A stretch of DNA of 64,000 nucleotides. It comes from Nocardia beijingensis NBRC 16342. Lineage in GTDB: Bacteria; Actinomycetota; Actinomycetes; Mycobacteriales; Mycobacteriaceae. The DNA is taken from positions 124,001 through 188,000 of the forward strand of contig NZ_BDBC01000017.1 of the NCBI RefSeq assembly GCF_001612785.1. The letters run 5' to 3'. Under the pieces are notes generated by a model. That model searched no databases. It was given only the letters and a program-made list of their open reading frames with translations, and was not told where the DNA came from. Below, one piece after another: positions 7,985 to 17,023 of this stretch; within the stretch, counting starts at the first letter, position 1; each line of letters begins with the position of its first letter. Position numbers and translations under genes: made by a program.

Positions 7985-9319
7985 TTACAGACCCTCGGGA
8001 CCCGAGGCGATCGAAGTGACCTCTGGGGCAGGAGTTGACGATTCGTTACGGGTTCGTGTCAAACGACCCACTGTGGCGGCGATCCGGAGCACATACGCGT
8101 CCCGCGGATTCATCGGATCACGGCCGGTGATCTCGGCGATTCGCTTGAGGCGATACCGGACCGTATTTGGATGGACGTACAGCTGACGCGCACACGTCTC
8201 GACCGCTCCACCGCAATCCAGATAGGCATCGAGGGTGTCCGCCAGCGACGACCCCGCCGCGGCCAACGGTAGGACAAGGTACTCGTTCAGCGCGTCGATC
8301 GCAGCCCGATCACCCAACAAAGCGCGTTCCGGCAGCAATTCCGCCGCGTGCACCGGTCGCGGCGCCCCGCGCCAGCCCACCACGGCCTCCATCCCGGCCA
8401 GCGCTTCCACCGCGCTGGCGTGGGCCGCGCCCAGCGTGCGGGTGGTCGGGCCGATCACCACCGGGCCGTCGGAGAACACCTCGGCGAGCAGGTCGGCCAG
8501 GAACGGGGAGATATGCGCGGTCTCGCCCAGATGCCCGGAGACCACCATCACCAGTCTGGTGCCCTGCACCACCGCGAGCGCGGCCCGCCCGTGCCGCGCC
8601 GCGATGGAATGCACCGCCCCCACCGAAGAGACGCCTTGTTCGCCGGGCGGAGTGCCCACCAGCACCGTCGCCGGCGCGGTGGCGTCCCAGTTCAGCGTCG
8701 CGGCCCTGGAGAGCATGTCCGGGCCGGTGTCGCCGCGCACCACGGCGTCGACGACCAGCGCCTCCAACCGGGTGTCCCACGCGCCGCGCGACTCGGCGGC
8801 GCTGGCGTACACCGAGGCGGCGGCGAAGCCGAGCTCACGCCCGTATCGCAGCACCGCCTCGGTCAGCGCGACCAGCTGCCGGTCGTTGCGCGCGAGCGCG
8901 GGCAGCCACTGTTCGAAGAACTCCATGGCGACGCGGACCATGTCCACGGTCTGGCGCAGCGTCAGCCGCCGCGCCAGATCCTGCGGGATCACCTGGAAGG
9001 CGTCCAGGCTGAACCGGATGTCGCTGTCCGGGTCCTGGAGCCATTCCAGGAAGTTCACCACCGCGGTCTGCACCAGCATCTGCACGCCTGCCCGCTGCGC
9101 GGCGTCCAGATCGGCGAAGAACGGCAACCGATCCTGCATCGACCCCACCGCCTCGGTGGAGAGGCGGCCGGAGAACTGCTTCACGCGTTTGAGCAGCGTG
9201 TCCGGAAGAGGGTCGCGAGTCTGCCGGTTCGGGGAGAGCGCGCCCGTCGGCAGATACACCTCATGCTCGGAAGAGCCCTCGGAGATCCGTCGCGGCCGCG
9301 GCGGTTTACGGTCCACCAT
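7985..9319 (-). CDS. mabR: PucR-like regulator MabR (FasR homologue) of fatty acid synthesis
   Basis: A 444-residue regulator with a C-terminal PucR-type helix-turn-helix around residues 365-420, seen as GGAVETCARQLYVHPNTVRY followed by RLKRIAEITGRD. The middle part is the GGDEF-like or effector-binding region usual in this family. Position between aceE and fabD matches Rv2242 (MabR) in M. tuberculosis and the FasR gene of Streptomyces, both of which control the FAS-II operon in response to acyl-CoA. The ATG at 9319 lies 11 bp after the aceE stop, so mabR may be co-transcribed with aceE as well as having its own control. The inverted repeat at 7922-7944 just downstream is the likely target in front of fabD. 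Confidence 0.88.
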   Translation of the reverse strand: MVDRKPPRPRRISEGSSEHEVYLPTGALSPNRQTRDPLPDTLLKRVKQFSGRLSTEAVGSMQDRLPFFADLDAAQRAGVQMLVQTAVVNFLEWLQDPDSDIRFSLDAFQVIPQDLARRLTLRQTVDMVRVAMEFFEQWLPALARNDRQLVALTEAVLRYGRELGFAAASVYASAAESRGAWDTRLEALVVDAVVRGDTGPDMLSRAATLNWDATAPATVLVGTPPGEQGVSSVGAVHSIAARHGRAALAVVQGTRLVMVVSGHLGETAHISPFLADLLAEVFSDGPVVIGPTTRTLGAAHASAVEALAGMEAVVGWRGAPRPVHAAELLPERALLGDRAAIDALNEYLVLPLAAAGSSLADTLDAYLDCGGAVETCARQLYVHPNTVRYRLKRIAEITGRDPMNPRDAYVLRIAATVGRLTRTRNESSTPAPEVTSIASGPEGL

Positions 9320-9330
9320 CCAATATTCCG

Positions 9331-12246
9331 CTATGCGAGGTCTTCGTCCGAACTCACCGCCGCCTTCGGCGCGGCGTCCACGTCGGCGATGCCGTACTTC
9401 GCCGCCGCCTCCGCGGCCTTCGCCGGGTCGAGCTTGCCGGTGCGGCCGAGCCCGGCCAGCGCGGCCACCACGATGGACTGCGCGTCGACGTTGAACACCC
9501 GCCGCGCGGCCGGGCGGGTGTCGGAGAAGCCGAAACCGTCGGTGCCGAGCGTGGTGAAGTCACCGGGCACCCACTTGCGGACCTGGTCGGGCACCGCCCG
9601 CATCCAGTCGGTCGCGGCCACGTACGGGCCCTCGACCCGCGACAGCGCCTCCGTGACATACGGAACCCCCGGCTCGGCGCCCGGATCGCGCAGCGCGGCG
9701 ATCTCCTTGTCGAGCGCCTCCTTGCGGAGCTCGCCCCACGAGGTCACCGACCACACGTCCGCCTGCACGCCCCACTCCTGCGCGAGCAGCGCCTGCGCGC
9801 GCAGGCCGTCCGGCACGGTGACGCCGGAGACCAGGATCTGGGCGCGCACGTCGCCCTCACCCCCGCGCTGGTACAGGTAGATGCCCTTGAGCAGACCGGC
9901 GACGTCGAGGCCCTCCGGCTCCGCCGGCTGCGGGTACGGCTCGTTGTACAGGGTGATGTAGTAGAAGACGTCCTCGCCGCCGAACTCGGTGGGGCTGCCG
10001 TGCGGATGGGTGCCAGGCAGCGGCGCGGAGCCCCGTGGCGGGGTGCCGCCGCCGTACATGCGGCGCAGGCCGTCGCGCACGATGTGGGCGATCTCGAACG
10101 CGAACGCCGGGTCGTAGGTCACCACAGCCGGGTTGGTCGAGGCCAGCAGCAGCGAGTGCCCGTCGTTGTGCTGGAGGCCCTCACCGGTCAGCGTGGTGCG
10201 TCCCGCGGTCGCGCCGAGCACGAAGCCGCGGGCGAGCTGATCGGCGGCCGCCCACAGTCCGTCGCCGGTGCGCTGGAAACCGAACATCGAGTAGAAGATG
10301 TACAGCGGGATCATCGGCTCGCCGTGCGTGGCGTACGAGGTGCCCGCCGCCGTGAACGACGCCGTCGAGCCTGCCTCGTTGATGCCCTCGTGCAGGATCT
10401 GCCCGACGGCGCTCTCTTTGTAGGCGAGCATCAATTCCGCGTCGACGGAGGTGTACAACTGCCCATTGCGGTTGTAGATCTTCAACGAAGGGAACCACGA
10501 GTCCATACCGAAGGTGCGGGCCTCGTCGGGGATGATCGGGACGATCCGCTTGCCGATCTCCTTGTCCCGCAGCAGCTCCTTCATCAGCCGCACCAGCGCC
10601 ATCGTGGTGGCGACGTTCTGCTTGCCGGACCCCTTGCGCACCGAGCGGTAGGCCTCGTCGCCGGGGAGCTTCAGCGGCTTGGCCGCGGCGCGCCGCTCGG
10701 GCAGGAACCCGCCGAGCGCCTTGCGGCGGTCGAGCATGTACTGGATCTCGCGGGCCTCCATACCGGGGTGGTAGTACGGGGGCAGGTACGGGTCCTTCTC
10801 CAGCTCGGCGTCGCTGATCGGGATGCGCTGCAGGTCGCGGAAGTCCTTGAGGTCTTGCAGGGTCAGCTTCTTCATCTGGTGCGTGGCGTTGCGGCCCTCG
10901 AAGTGCTTGCCGAGGGTGTAGCCCTTGATGGTCTTGGCCAGGATCACCGTCGGCTGGCCCTTGTGCGCCATCGCCGCCGCATAGGCGGCGTACACCTTGC
11001 GGTAGTCGTGGCCGCCGCGCTTGAGGTTCCAGATCTCCTGGTCGGACAGGTCCTGCACCAGCGCCTTGGTGCGCGGGTCGCGGCCGAAGAAGTGATCGCG
11101 GACGTACGCGCCGTCGTTGGCCTTGTAGGTCTGGTAGTCACCATCCGGGGTGCTGTTCATCAGGTTCACCAGCGCGCCGTCGCGGTCGGCGCCCAGCAGC
11201 GCGTCCCACTCCCTGCCCCAGATCACCTTGATGACGTTCCAGCCCGCGCCGCGGAAGAACGACTCGAGCTCCTGAATGATCTTGCCGTTGCCGCGCACCG
11301 GGCCGTCCAGGCGCTGCAGGTTGCAGTTCACCACGAAGGTCAGGTTGTCCAGACCCTCCATGGCCGCGACGTGCGCGAGACCGCGCGACTCCGGCTCGTC
11401 CATCTCGCCGTCGCCGAGGAACGCCCAGACGTGCTGGTCGGAGGTGTCCTTGATGCCGCGATCGTGCAGGTAGTGATTGAACCGCGCCTGGTAGATGGCG
11501 TTCATCGGGCCGAGGCCCATGGACACCGTGGGGAACTCCCAGAAGTTGTTCAGCAACCGCGGATGCGGGTAGGACGGCAGGCCGTGGCCTGGGCCGCCGT
11601 TGCTGTACTCCTGGCGGAAACCGTCGAGCTGATCGGTCGACAGCCTGCCCTCCAGGAACGCGCGGGCGTAGATGCCCGGCGAGGCGTGGCCCTGGATGAA
11701 GATCGAGTCGCCGCCGCCGGAATGATCCTTGCCGCGGAAGAAGTGGTTGAAGCCGACCTCGTACAGCGCCGCCGAGGACGCGTAGGTCGAGATGTGGCCG
11801 CCGACGCCGATGCCGGGGCGCTGGGCGCGATGCACCATGATCGCGGCGTTCCAGCGGATCCAGGCGCGGAAGCGGCGCTCCACCTCCTCGTCGCCGGGGA
11901 ACCACGGCTCGTTCTCGGTGGGAATGGTGTTGACGTAGTCGGTTGAGGTCAGCGACGGGATGGCGACCCGACGTTCACCGGCCCGCTCCAGCAGACGGAG
12001 CATGAGGTAACGCGCACGACCGGGGCCTTCCCGGTCGAGCATCTCGTCGAACGACTCGAGCCATTCGCTGGTTTCCTCCGGGTCGATGTCCGGTAGGTAG
12101 GACGCCACCCCTTCGCGGATCACCCGCACCCGTCCGGCCGGCTGCGGCGCCTGCGACCCATTCGGATCGTGGCTCGCGGCGGGCGCGGGAGCGGAGCTGG
12201 AACCGGCGGATTTCGCCGGTGCGGAAGAGTGGATCAGGTCGGTCAA
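9331..12246 (-). CDS. aceE: Pyruvate dehydrogenase E1 component, homodimeric type
   Basis: The thiamine-diphosphate E1 subunit that decarboxylates pyruvate and acetylates the E2 lipoyl domain, making acetyl-CoA. At 971 residues it is the long homodimeric AceE form. The N-terminal half has [20 protein letters not shown] and the ThDP motif [14 protein letters not shown] with the distal Asn in [12 protein letters not shown]. The central Pyr domain has [19 protein letters not shown]-like features, HEGINEAG and the C-terminal [14 protein letters not shown]. The TTG at 12246 is preferred because GAGGAG lies 5 nt before it; an in-frame ATG at 12273 has no ribosome site. M. tuberculosis has the same gene (Rv2241) in the same place. 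It is divergent from a lipoprotein gene. Confidence 0.94.
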   Translation of the reverse strand: MTDLIHSSAPAKSAGSSSAPAPAASHDPNGSQAPQPAGRVRVIREGVASYLPDIDPEETSEWLESFDEMLDREGPGRARYLMLRLLERAGERRVAIPSLTSTDYVNTIPTENEPWFPGDEEVERRFRAWIRWNAAIMVHRAQRPGIGVGGHISTYASSAALYEVGFNHFFRGKDHSGGGDSIFIQGHASPGIYARAFLEGRLSTDQLDGFRQEYSNGGPGHGLPSYPHPRLLNNFWEFPTVSMGLGPMNAIYQARFNHYLHDRGIKDTSDQHVWAFLGDGEMDEPESRGLAHVAAMEGLDNLTFVVNCNLQRLDGPVRGNGKIIQELESFFRGAGWNVIKVIWGREWDALLGADRDGALVNLMNSTPDGDYQTYKANDGAYVRDHFFGRDPRTKALVQDLSDQEIWNLKRGGHDYRKVYAAYAAAMAHKGQPTVILAKTIKGYTLGKHFEGRNATHQMKKLTLQDLKDFRDLQRIPISDAELEKDPYLPPYYHPGMEAREIQYMLDRRKALGGFLPERRAAAKPLKLPGDEAYRSVRKGSGKQNVATTMALVRLMKELLRDKEIGKRIVPIIPDEARTFGMDSWFPSLKIYNRNGQLYTSVDAELMLAYKESAVGQILHEGINEAGSTASFTAAGTSYATHGEPMIPLYIFYSMFGFQRTGDGLWAAADQLARGFVLGATAGRTTLTGEGLQHNDGHSLLLASTNPAVVTYDPAFAFEIAHIVRDGLRRMYGGGTPPRGSAPLPGTHPHGSPTEFGGEDVFYYITLYNEPYPQPAEPEGLDVAGLLKGIYLYQRGGEGDVRAQILVSGVTVPDGLRAQALLAQEWGVQADVWSVTSWGELRKEALDKEIAALRDPGAEPGVPYVTEALSRVEGPYVAATDWMRAVPDQVRKWVPGDFTTLGTDGFGFSDTRPAARRVFNVDAQSIVVAALAGLGRTGKLDPAKAAEAAAKYGIADVDAAPKAAVSSDEDLA

Positions 12247-12460
12247 ATCTGCTCCTCGTACAGGGGTGGACATGCTGATGGCGTCGGTATCCCCGGGCGG
12301 GTGCGCTGGTTGGCGGCCCGCCCGTAAACGAAAGGTTCTGGCGCACCATCCATCCTTGCCGATGGCGCGTCCCAAATCATCATGTCAGCCGGAAATCCAG
12401 TACCGTTCGACAGGCAAGGTGAGCATGTCGAGCGTGGCAGCCCTGAGGAGCGGGAGGACG

Positions 12461-13018
12461 ATGAAGCTGCTGAACCCACGCGGGTTCGGAATGGTGTGCG
12501 CCACCGGCGCGGTCGCCGTCGGATTGGTCGTCGCGGGGTGCGCCAACCGGGTGGAAGGCGTCGCGGGTCCGAACGCGAGCGATCTGGCGGCCTACAAGAC
12601 CGAGGCGGCGTCATCGTCGGCGGCGGCGACCTCTTCCCGCCGCGCGGCGGCGCAGGCCAAGGCCATCTCCGACAATTGCGGTCAGTTCCCCACCATCACC
12701 GGAGCGGGCGTCGGCAAATACAACGAGTTCGTCGACGCGCACGATTCGAACGCGCCGGACTACGTCGCCAAACGCGACTCGGCGGTGCAGACCCTCGAGG
12801 ACGCCGCCACCAAGGTGGAAAGCGGCGTGAACTCGGCGAAGGACGCGCTACCCCCGGATCTGGCGGCTCTGTTCACCGAATACGTCAACGCCGCCCGCGC
12901 GCTGGCCGCCGAGACGCGCAAGATGACCTACACCGCCCCGGTCGCGGCGCTCAACGACGCCAGCAAGCGGGTCAACGACGCGCGCAACGCCGTCCGCGAC
13001 TCGTGCCCGAAGCGCTGA
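12461..13018 (+). CDS. Small lipoprotein of unknown function
   Basis: A 185-residue exported protein with a lipoprotein signal peptide: a short basic start, a hydrophobic run, and the lipobox VVAGC with the acylated Cys at residue 27. The mature part has an Ala/Ser-rich linker and then helical segments (YVAKRDSAVQTLEDAATKVE and LFTEYVNAARALAAETRKM) with two further Cys residues, CGQ near 70 and CPKR at the very end, that could form a disulfide. GGGAGG precedes the ATG at 12461. It is divergent from aceE and lies in the position of a hypothetical protein (Rv2240c) in the syntenic M. tuberculosis block. Role unknown; likely anchored on the outer face of the membrane. Confidence 0.8.
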   Translation: MKLLNPRGFGMVCATGAVAVGLVVAGCANRVEGVAGPNASDLAAYKTEAASSSAAATSSRRAAAQAKAISDNCGQFPTITGAGVGKYNEFVDAHDSNAPDYVAKRDSAVQTLEDAATKVESGVNSAKDALPPDLAALFTEYVNAARALAAETRKMTYTAPVAALNDASKRVNDARNAVRDSCPKR

Positions 13019-13144
13019 TAAGGCCCTTGACACACCATCGCAACACGACATTCGGTACCTATTTCGCCGGATCGGCTTGCGCTGAAGCCCATAACCATGT
13101 TCGCTTGCAACTATCTACTGTCGGGAGTTGAGGAGGACACCACC

Positions 13145-13567
13145 GTGGTCGCCGCGGCGGACGCGCAGAACTACGCTCAGAAGCTTGGCATTTCACACGG
13201 CTTGGTTGTCCAGGAATTGGGCTGGGACGAGGACGTCGACGACGACCTGAGGGCCGATGTCGAGGACGCGATCGGCGGTGAACTCGTCGACGAGGACTCC
13301 GACGAGGTGATCGACGTCGTGCTGCTGTGGTGGCGCGACGGGGACGGGGACCTGGTCGACGCTCTGATGGACGCCATCGCCCCGCTCGCCGACGACGGTT
13401 TCGTCTGGGTGCTCACCCCCAAGACCGGACAACCAGGCCATGTCGAGCCCAGCGAAATCGCCGAATCCGCACCGACCGCCGGTCTCACGCAGACCTCGGC
13501 GATCAGCCTCGGCTCGTGGACCGGCAGCCGACTCGTGCAGCCCAAGGCGCCCTCGAAGCAGCGCTGA
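13145..13567 (+). CDS. DUF3052 family protein
   Basis: A 140-residue acidic protein of the DUF3052 family, conserved beside ahpE in mycolate-containing actinomycetes. It begins VVAAADAQNYAQKLGIS and contains ELGWDEDVDDDLRADVED, DVVLLWWRDGDGD and FVWVLTPKTGQPGHVEPSEI, the conserved parts of the family. The GTG at 13145 is chosen because GAGGAGG lies 8 nt upstream; the frame is open to 13097 without a ribosome site. It sits between the lipoprotein gene and ahpE. The function is not established. The acidic segments and WVLTPK motif are all that can be said. Confidence 0.82.
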   Translation: MVAAADAQNYAQKLGISHGLVVQELGWDEDVDDDLRADVEDAIGGELVDEDSDEVIDVVLLWWRDGDGDLVDALMDAIAPLADDGFVWVLTPKTGQPGHVEPSEIAESAPTAGLTQTSAISLGSWTGSRLVQPKAPSKQR

Positions 13568-13644
13568 GCCACCGCGCTATGGTTTCCACCAGGGCGGTGC
13601 CGCACGCCCGCCCGGTGGAGACCCGACACGATGGAGGATTCGCT

Positions 13645-14109
13645 ATGCCGCTCGAGGTTGGCACTGTCGCGCCGGACTTCACGCTGAAGGACCAGAACAA
13701 CCAGGAAGTCAGCCTGTCGGACTACCGGGGCAAGAAGAACGTCCTGATCGTGTTCTACCCGCTCGCCTTCACCGGCATCTGCCAGGGCGAGCTGTGCAAA
13801 GTCCGCGACGAGCTGCCCAAGTTCCAGAACGACAACGCGGAGATCCTCGCGATCTCGGTCGGCCCGCCGCCCACCCACAAGATCTGGGCCGCCGAGCAGG
13901 GCTACACCTTCCCGCTGCTGTCGGACTTCTGGCCGCACGGCGCGGTGGCCCAAGCCTACGGCGTCTTCAACGAGAAGTCGGGCTACCCCAACCGCGGCAC
14001 CTTCGTCGTCGACCGCGAGGGCTACATCCGCTTCGCCGAGATGAACGGCCCCGGAGAACCCCGTGACCAGGCGGCTTGGGAGAAAGCGCTCGCCGCGCTA
14101 GATTCATAA
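13645..14109 (+). CDS. ahpE: AhpE-family peroxiredoxin with a second cysteine
   Basis: A thiol peroxidase of 154 residues that reduces peroxides or peroxynitrite in the cytosol. The peroxidatic cysteine is Cys46 in FYPLAFTGICQGELC, and the segment SVGPPPTHKIWAAEQ followed by LLSDFWPHGAVAQAYGVF is near identical to M. tuberculosis AhpE. Unlike that 1-Cys enzyme, which has Asp after GEL, this one has Cys51, five residues after the peroxidatic Cys, the spacing of the resolving cysteine in PrxQ/BCP peroxiredoxins. ATGGAGGATT just upstream supplies the ribosome site. It follows DUF3052 by 77 bp in the conserved order and is followed by tRNA-Val. Confidence 0.92.
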   Translation: MPLEVGTVAPDFTLKDQNNQEVSLSDYRGKKNVLIVFYPLAFTGICQGELCKVRDELPKFQNDNAEILAISVGPPPTHKIWAAEQGYTFPLLSDFWPHGAVAQAYGVFNEKSGYPNRGTFVVDREGYIRFAEMNGPGEPRDQAAWEKALAALDS

Positions 14110-14126
14110 GCCGCCGGTAACGGCAC

Positions 14127-14201
14127 GGGCGTATAGCTCAGCGGTAGAGCTCTGGTTTTACACACCAGCGGTCGGGGGTTCGATCCCCTCTGCGCCCACC
14201 A
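14127..14201 (+). tRNA. tRNA-Val (anticodon TAC), CCA encoded
   Basis: The cloverleaf is complete. The acceptor stem GGGCGTA (14127-14133) pairs with TGCGCCC (14191-14197). The D arm contains AGCTCAGCGGTAGAGCT. The anticodon stem CTGGT/ACCAG encloses TTTACAC with anticodon TAC, reading GUA valine codons. The T arm GGGGGTTCGATCCCC carries the invariant TTCGA. A discriminator A at 14198 is followed by a genomically encoded CCA. Confidence 0.97.
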
Positions 14202-14256
14202 CAGGAAGGCTCGTCTTCTGCCCTGATCGGGCCGGGCCGATCGGTATCGTCGCGAT

Positions 14257-14829
14257 ATGCCCGCGTTGATCGCTCCGACGACACGTCTGCATGCGGCCTG
14301 GCTGGAGGCGCATCGGGAGTGGGGACCTGGTCCGCATGAGGACGGTTTCGGATTGCGGTCGTACGACGAGGTGAATTTGCCGGCCGGTTTCGCGGCCTGG
14401 GTGGCTCGGTTGGCGGACGAATCGAGTGGGGCGTGGGCCGAGACCGGCCGGGCGCGGTGCACCTATCGGTGGATAGTCGAGGGCGATCAGGTGCTCGGCG
14501 GGATCGCGCTGCGGCACGGGTTCGACGACTTCGTGCGGTGGGCCGGCCACATCGGATACGGCATTCGACCGTCGGCGCGCAGGCGCGGGCTGGCGAGCTG
14601 GGCTCTGGGCCGGATGCTCGACGAGGCGGGGGAACTCGGCATGGATCGGGTGCTGATCGTCTGTGCTACCGACAACATCGCCTCGGCGAAGACCATCGAG
14701 CGCCAAGGCGGCGTGCTCGAGCGGATCGTGGACACCCAGCTCGGTCCGGCACGACGTTACTGGGTCGACACCGGCGTCCATGGCCGACGGTCCGGCCGCA
14801 GCGCCGAACAGGCCACGCCGCGACCATGA
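14257..14829 (+). CDS. GNAT family N-acetyltransferase
   Basis: A 190-residue acetyl-CoA-dependent acetyltransferase fold. The central strand IGYGIRPSARRRGLASWALG holds the acetyl-CoA pyrophosphate-binding loop (R-R-x-G-L-A), followed by MLDEAGELGMDRVLIVCATDNIASAKTIER, in which the N-x-A-S-x-x-x-I-E-R end is the usual GNAT motif B. The N-terminal part (RLHAAWLEAHREWGPGPHEDG) resembles the subgroup whose members were called predicted acetyltransferases of the phosphinothricin type. Substrate unknown. It starts 55 bp after the tRNA and probably has its own promoter. Confidence 0.85.
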   Translation: MPALIAPTTRLHAAWLEAHREWGPGPHEDGFGLRSYDEVNLPAGFAAWVARLADESSGAWAETGRARCTYRWIVEGDQVLGGIALRHGFDDFVRWAGHIGYGIRPSARRRGLASWALGRMLDEAGELGMDRVLIVCATDNIASAKTIERQGGVLERIVDTQLGPARRYWVDTGVHGRRSGRSAEQATPRP

Positions 14830-14933
14830 AGCCACTTGCGCAGGGGCTTGCTGTTGCGCCCACGGAGTCGCGCCTGTCCCTCTCTGCGGACGTAAAATAT
14901 TCGGCACGAAACCACTCCTCGAGGAGGTCGGTG

Positions 14934-15656
14934 ATGACCGACAGTCCACGATCGATCGCCGCGATAGACAAAACGCTCCCCCCGGGTGCGGATGAGGAGC
15001 GATTCTCCGGCTACGGAGTGATGGGAATGCCTTTCGCCAGTGGTCACTATTTGGCCCTGCGGCATTTCCCGGCCAGTTCGGTCGGCGCGGGATACGACGC
15101 GGTGTGGCATCGAGACGCCGGCGGCAAATGGGTGATCTACAGCAGTGTTTCCCCGGCGACCAGCTGCGCCCGCTATTTCGGATCGGCGCTCGAGGACGCG
15201 CGAGTCGAAGACATCTCGGTGGACTGGACGGGGCCCGCCGCGTTCACCGTGCGAGTGGGCGACCGGATCGTGTGGAATCTGGAGCTGGGACGATCGCTGG
15301 CGACGGCCGCGATGACCGGTCTCGGTCGCATGATGCCCGCCGCTTTGTGGCGGCGTCCCGCCGTCTTGTCGCTCATGTCGCGGATGGCGGGTCCGGCGCT
15401 CGGCCTCGGGCGGGTCCGGCTCAGCGGCACTTCGCCGAATGGTCAGTGGTTCCTTGCCAATCCCCGGATGCTGTGGACCGTGGAAAACAGTACGGCCCGG
15501 ATCGACGGAATAGATATCGGCCCGCCGGGACCTCTGGCCGAACAGGCCAGATTGGGCGACTTCTGGCTACCGCAACGCGGCATGTTCGCCGTGGGCGAGT
15601 CGTATTTCGAGCAGTACGATCCGGCGCGCCACCGCCCCGCCCGCCCGGTTTCTTGA
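14934..15656 (+). CDS. Hypothetical protein of 240 residues
   Basis: I do not recognise this protein. It reads MTDSPRSIAAIDKTLPPG, then a beta-rich N-terminal half (GYGVMGMPFASGHYLALRHF, AVWHRDAGGKWVIYSSV, FTVRVGDRIVWNLELG) and a helical middle with short hydrophobic stretches (ATAAMTGLGRMMPAALW). The alternation suggests a lipocalin-like or beta-sandwich sensor of a small molecule, but this is a guess. The ATG is preceded by GAGGAGG; a GTG three bases earlier is equally possible. There is a TAAAAT box about 40 bp before the start that may be its -10 element. It stands alone between the acetyltransferase and a DUF3303 gene. Confidence 0.65.
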   Translation: MTDSPRSIAAIDKTLPPGADEERFSGYGVMGMPFASGHYLALRHFPASSVGAGYDAVWHRDAGGKWVIYSSVSPATSCARYFGSALEDARVEDISVDWTGPAAFTVRVGDRIVWNLELGRSLATAAMTGLGRMMPAALWRRPAVLSLMSRMAGPALGLGRVRLSGTSPNGQWFLANPRMLWTVENSTARIDGIDIGPPGPLAEQARLGDFWLPQRGMFAVGESYFEQYDPARHRPARPVS

Positions 15657-15834
15657 ATCGCCGCGCTCGATGATCTCCGCAGGCTCTGCTTCTAGGCAGA
15701 GTCAGGTTCTCCCCCGCTGTGCCCGGTCGGCGAGTCGAAAAATTCCGGCCCAAGGGTTGATATCCGCCCGAGCCTCCCCTGAGCAAAGTAGGTGGTGTCC
15801 ACGTGCGGGGAAGCCCCGAGGAAGGGAGGATGAA

Positions 15835-16146
15835 ATGAAGTACGTGGTTTCGTGGACTTACCGTTGGACCGGCTCCGCACCGGAGAACGAGGCGAGTATC
15901 CGGCGCGCATTGGATGTCTTCGCGAATTGGAAACCGCTCACCACCACGACGTACCACCAACTCGTCGGCAGACTCGACGGCAGCGGCGGGTTCGCGGTGG
16001 TGGAGACCGACAATCCGGCGGACTTGGCGGACGCTCCGAACAAATTCGCCTTCTTCGCGGACTACCAGATCTACCCTGTCGTCGATATCGCCGAAGCCGC
16101 GCAGGGAGTTCAGGAAGGCGCGGAGTTCAGGGCGTCGATCGCCTGA
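15835..16146 (+). CDS. DUF3303 domain protein
   Basis: A 103-residue protein of the DUF3303 family, small single-domain proteins of the dimeric alpha/beta-barrel type. It begins MKYVVSWTYRWTGSAPENEA and continues with RALDVFANWKPLTTTTYHQLVGRLDGSGGFAVVETDN, the conserved core, and ends with VDIAEAAQGVQEGAEFRASI. GGAAGGGAGG lies immediately before the ATG. The function is unknown; related folds bind small ligands or act as monooxygenases, but no catalytic residues can be assigned. It converges on a methyltransferase gene with a hairpin between. Confidence 0.75.
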   Translation: MKYVVSWTYRWTGSAPENEASIRRALDVFANWKPLTTTTYHQLVGRLDGSGGFAVVETDNPADLADAPNKFAFFADYQIYPVVDIAEAAQGVQEGAEFRASIA

Positions 16147-16174
16147 TCCCATATCGCCCGAGGCGTCCGCAGTA

Positions 16175-16196
16175 GAGCGGTCGGCAAGGACCGCTC
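16175..16196. terminator. Hairpin between convergent genes
   Basis: GAGCGGTC (16175-16182) pairs with GACCGCTC (16189-16196) around a 6-nt loop, between the DUF3303 gene and the convergent methyltransferase whose stop codon it touches. There is no U-run on either strand, so this is at best an L-shaped bidirectional terminator. Confidence 0.4.
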
Positions 16197-17013
16197 AGGC
16201 CGAGCGACGTCCGGTGACCAGGAGGTATTCCCACTCCATCCGCCCGCTGCCCGCGTCGTGCCGGGCGGCGAGATCGAGGAGTGCCCGATCCAACTGCGCG
16301 ACACGATCGGGCTCCGCACCGATGGCCTTGTACACCGCGACCGTCGGGCCGTAGTAGGACTTGAAGAAATCACGGAACTCGGCCGCATCGGCGAAGCGGT
16401 CGATGACGGCCTTCTCACGTCGCAGCTCCAGGTCGGTGACACGATCGCCCAACAGCGACCGCACGTGCGCCTCGTCGCCCCACAGCGGCGGTGGCTGTGC
16501 GCCGGGCGGAGGCGGCGGAGCGAACGGCTTCATGGTGGCGAACATCTGCCCGATGAATCCGTCGGGCGTCCAGTTGATCAACCCGATGGTGCCGCCGGGC
16601 TTGGTCACGCGCACCAGTTCGTCCGCCGCCGCCTGATGGAACGGCGCGAACATGATGCCGACGCACGAGACCACGGCGTCGAACTCCGCGTCGGCGTAGG
16701 GCAACGCCTCGGCATCGGCCTCCTGCCACCGCAGCTCGACGCCCCGCGCGGCGGCGATACGCCGCCCGGCCTCGAACAGCTCCGGCGTGAGGTCGCTCGC
16801 CACGACGTCCGCACCGGCCTCCGCCGCGGGGATGGCGGCATTCCCGGATCCGGCCGCGATGTCCAGCACCCGCTGCCCCGGACCGATCCCGCAGACCTCG
16901 ACCAGACGCCGACCCAGTCCGGGGATGACTTCGGTGGCGATGGACGAATAATCGCCCAGCGCCCACATCGCGCGATGCCGCCGCTTGAGATCCGTGGGGC
17001 CGGATTCGGCCAT
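16195..17013 (-). CDS. Class I SAM-dependent methyltransferase
   Basis: A 272-residue methyltransferase with the Rossmann motif I VLDIAAGSGNAAIPAAEAGADV near residues 50-70, motif II ASDLTPELFEAGR, and the post-motif FDAVVSCVGIMFAPFHQAAADELVRVTKPGG that is typical of UbiE/MenG-like enzymes. A proline-rich loop (FAPPPPPGAQPPPLWG) follows, seen in related actinobacterial enzymes. The acceptor is unknown. The ATG at 17013 has AGGGAG upstream and lies 10 bp after the stop of the preceding methyltransferase gene, so the two form an operon; the longer frame to 17046 would overlap that gene. Confidence 0.85.
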   Translation of the reverse strand: MAESGPTDLKRRHRAMWALGDYSSIATEVIPGLGRRLVEVCGIGPGQRVLDIAAGSGNAAIPAAEAGADVVASDLTPELFEAGRRIAAARGVELRWQEADAEALPYADAEFDAVVSCVGIMFAPFHQAAADELVRVTKPGGTIGLINWTPDGFIGQMFATMKPFAPPPPPGAQPPPLWGDEAHVRSLLGDRVTDLELRREKAVIDRFADAAEFRDFFKSYYGPTVAVYKAIGAEPDRVAQLDRALLDLAARHDAGSGRMEWEYLLVTGRRSA

Positions 17014-17023
17014 CTGAAGCTCC

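Noticed and set aside
10000-11946. A 648-codon open frame on the plus strand
   Set aside because: It lies wholly opposite aceE, has no family features and is the usual antisense shadow in high-GC DNA.
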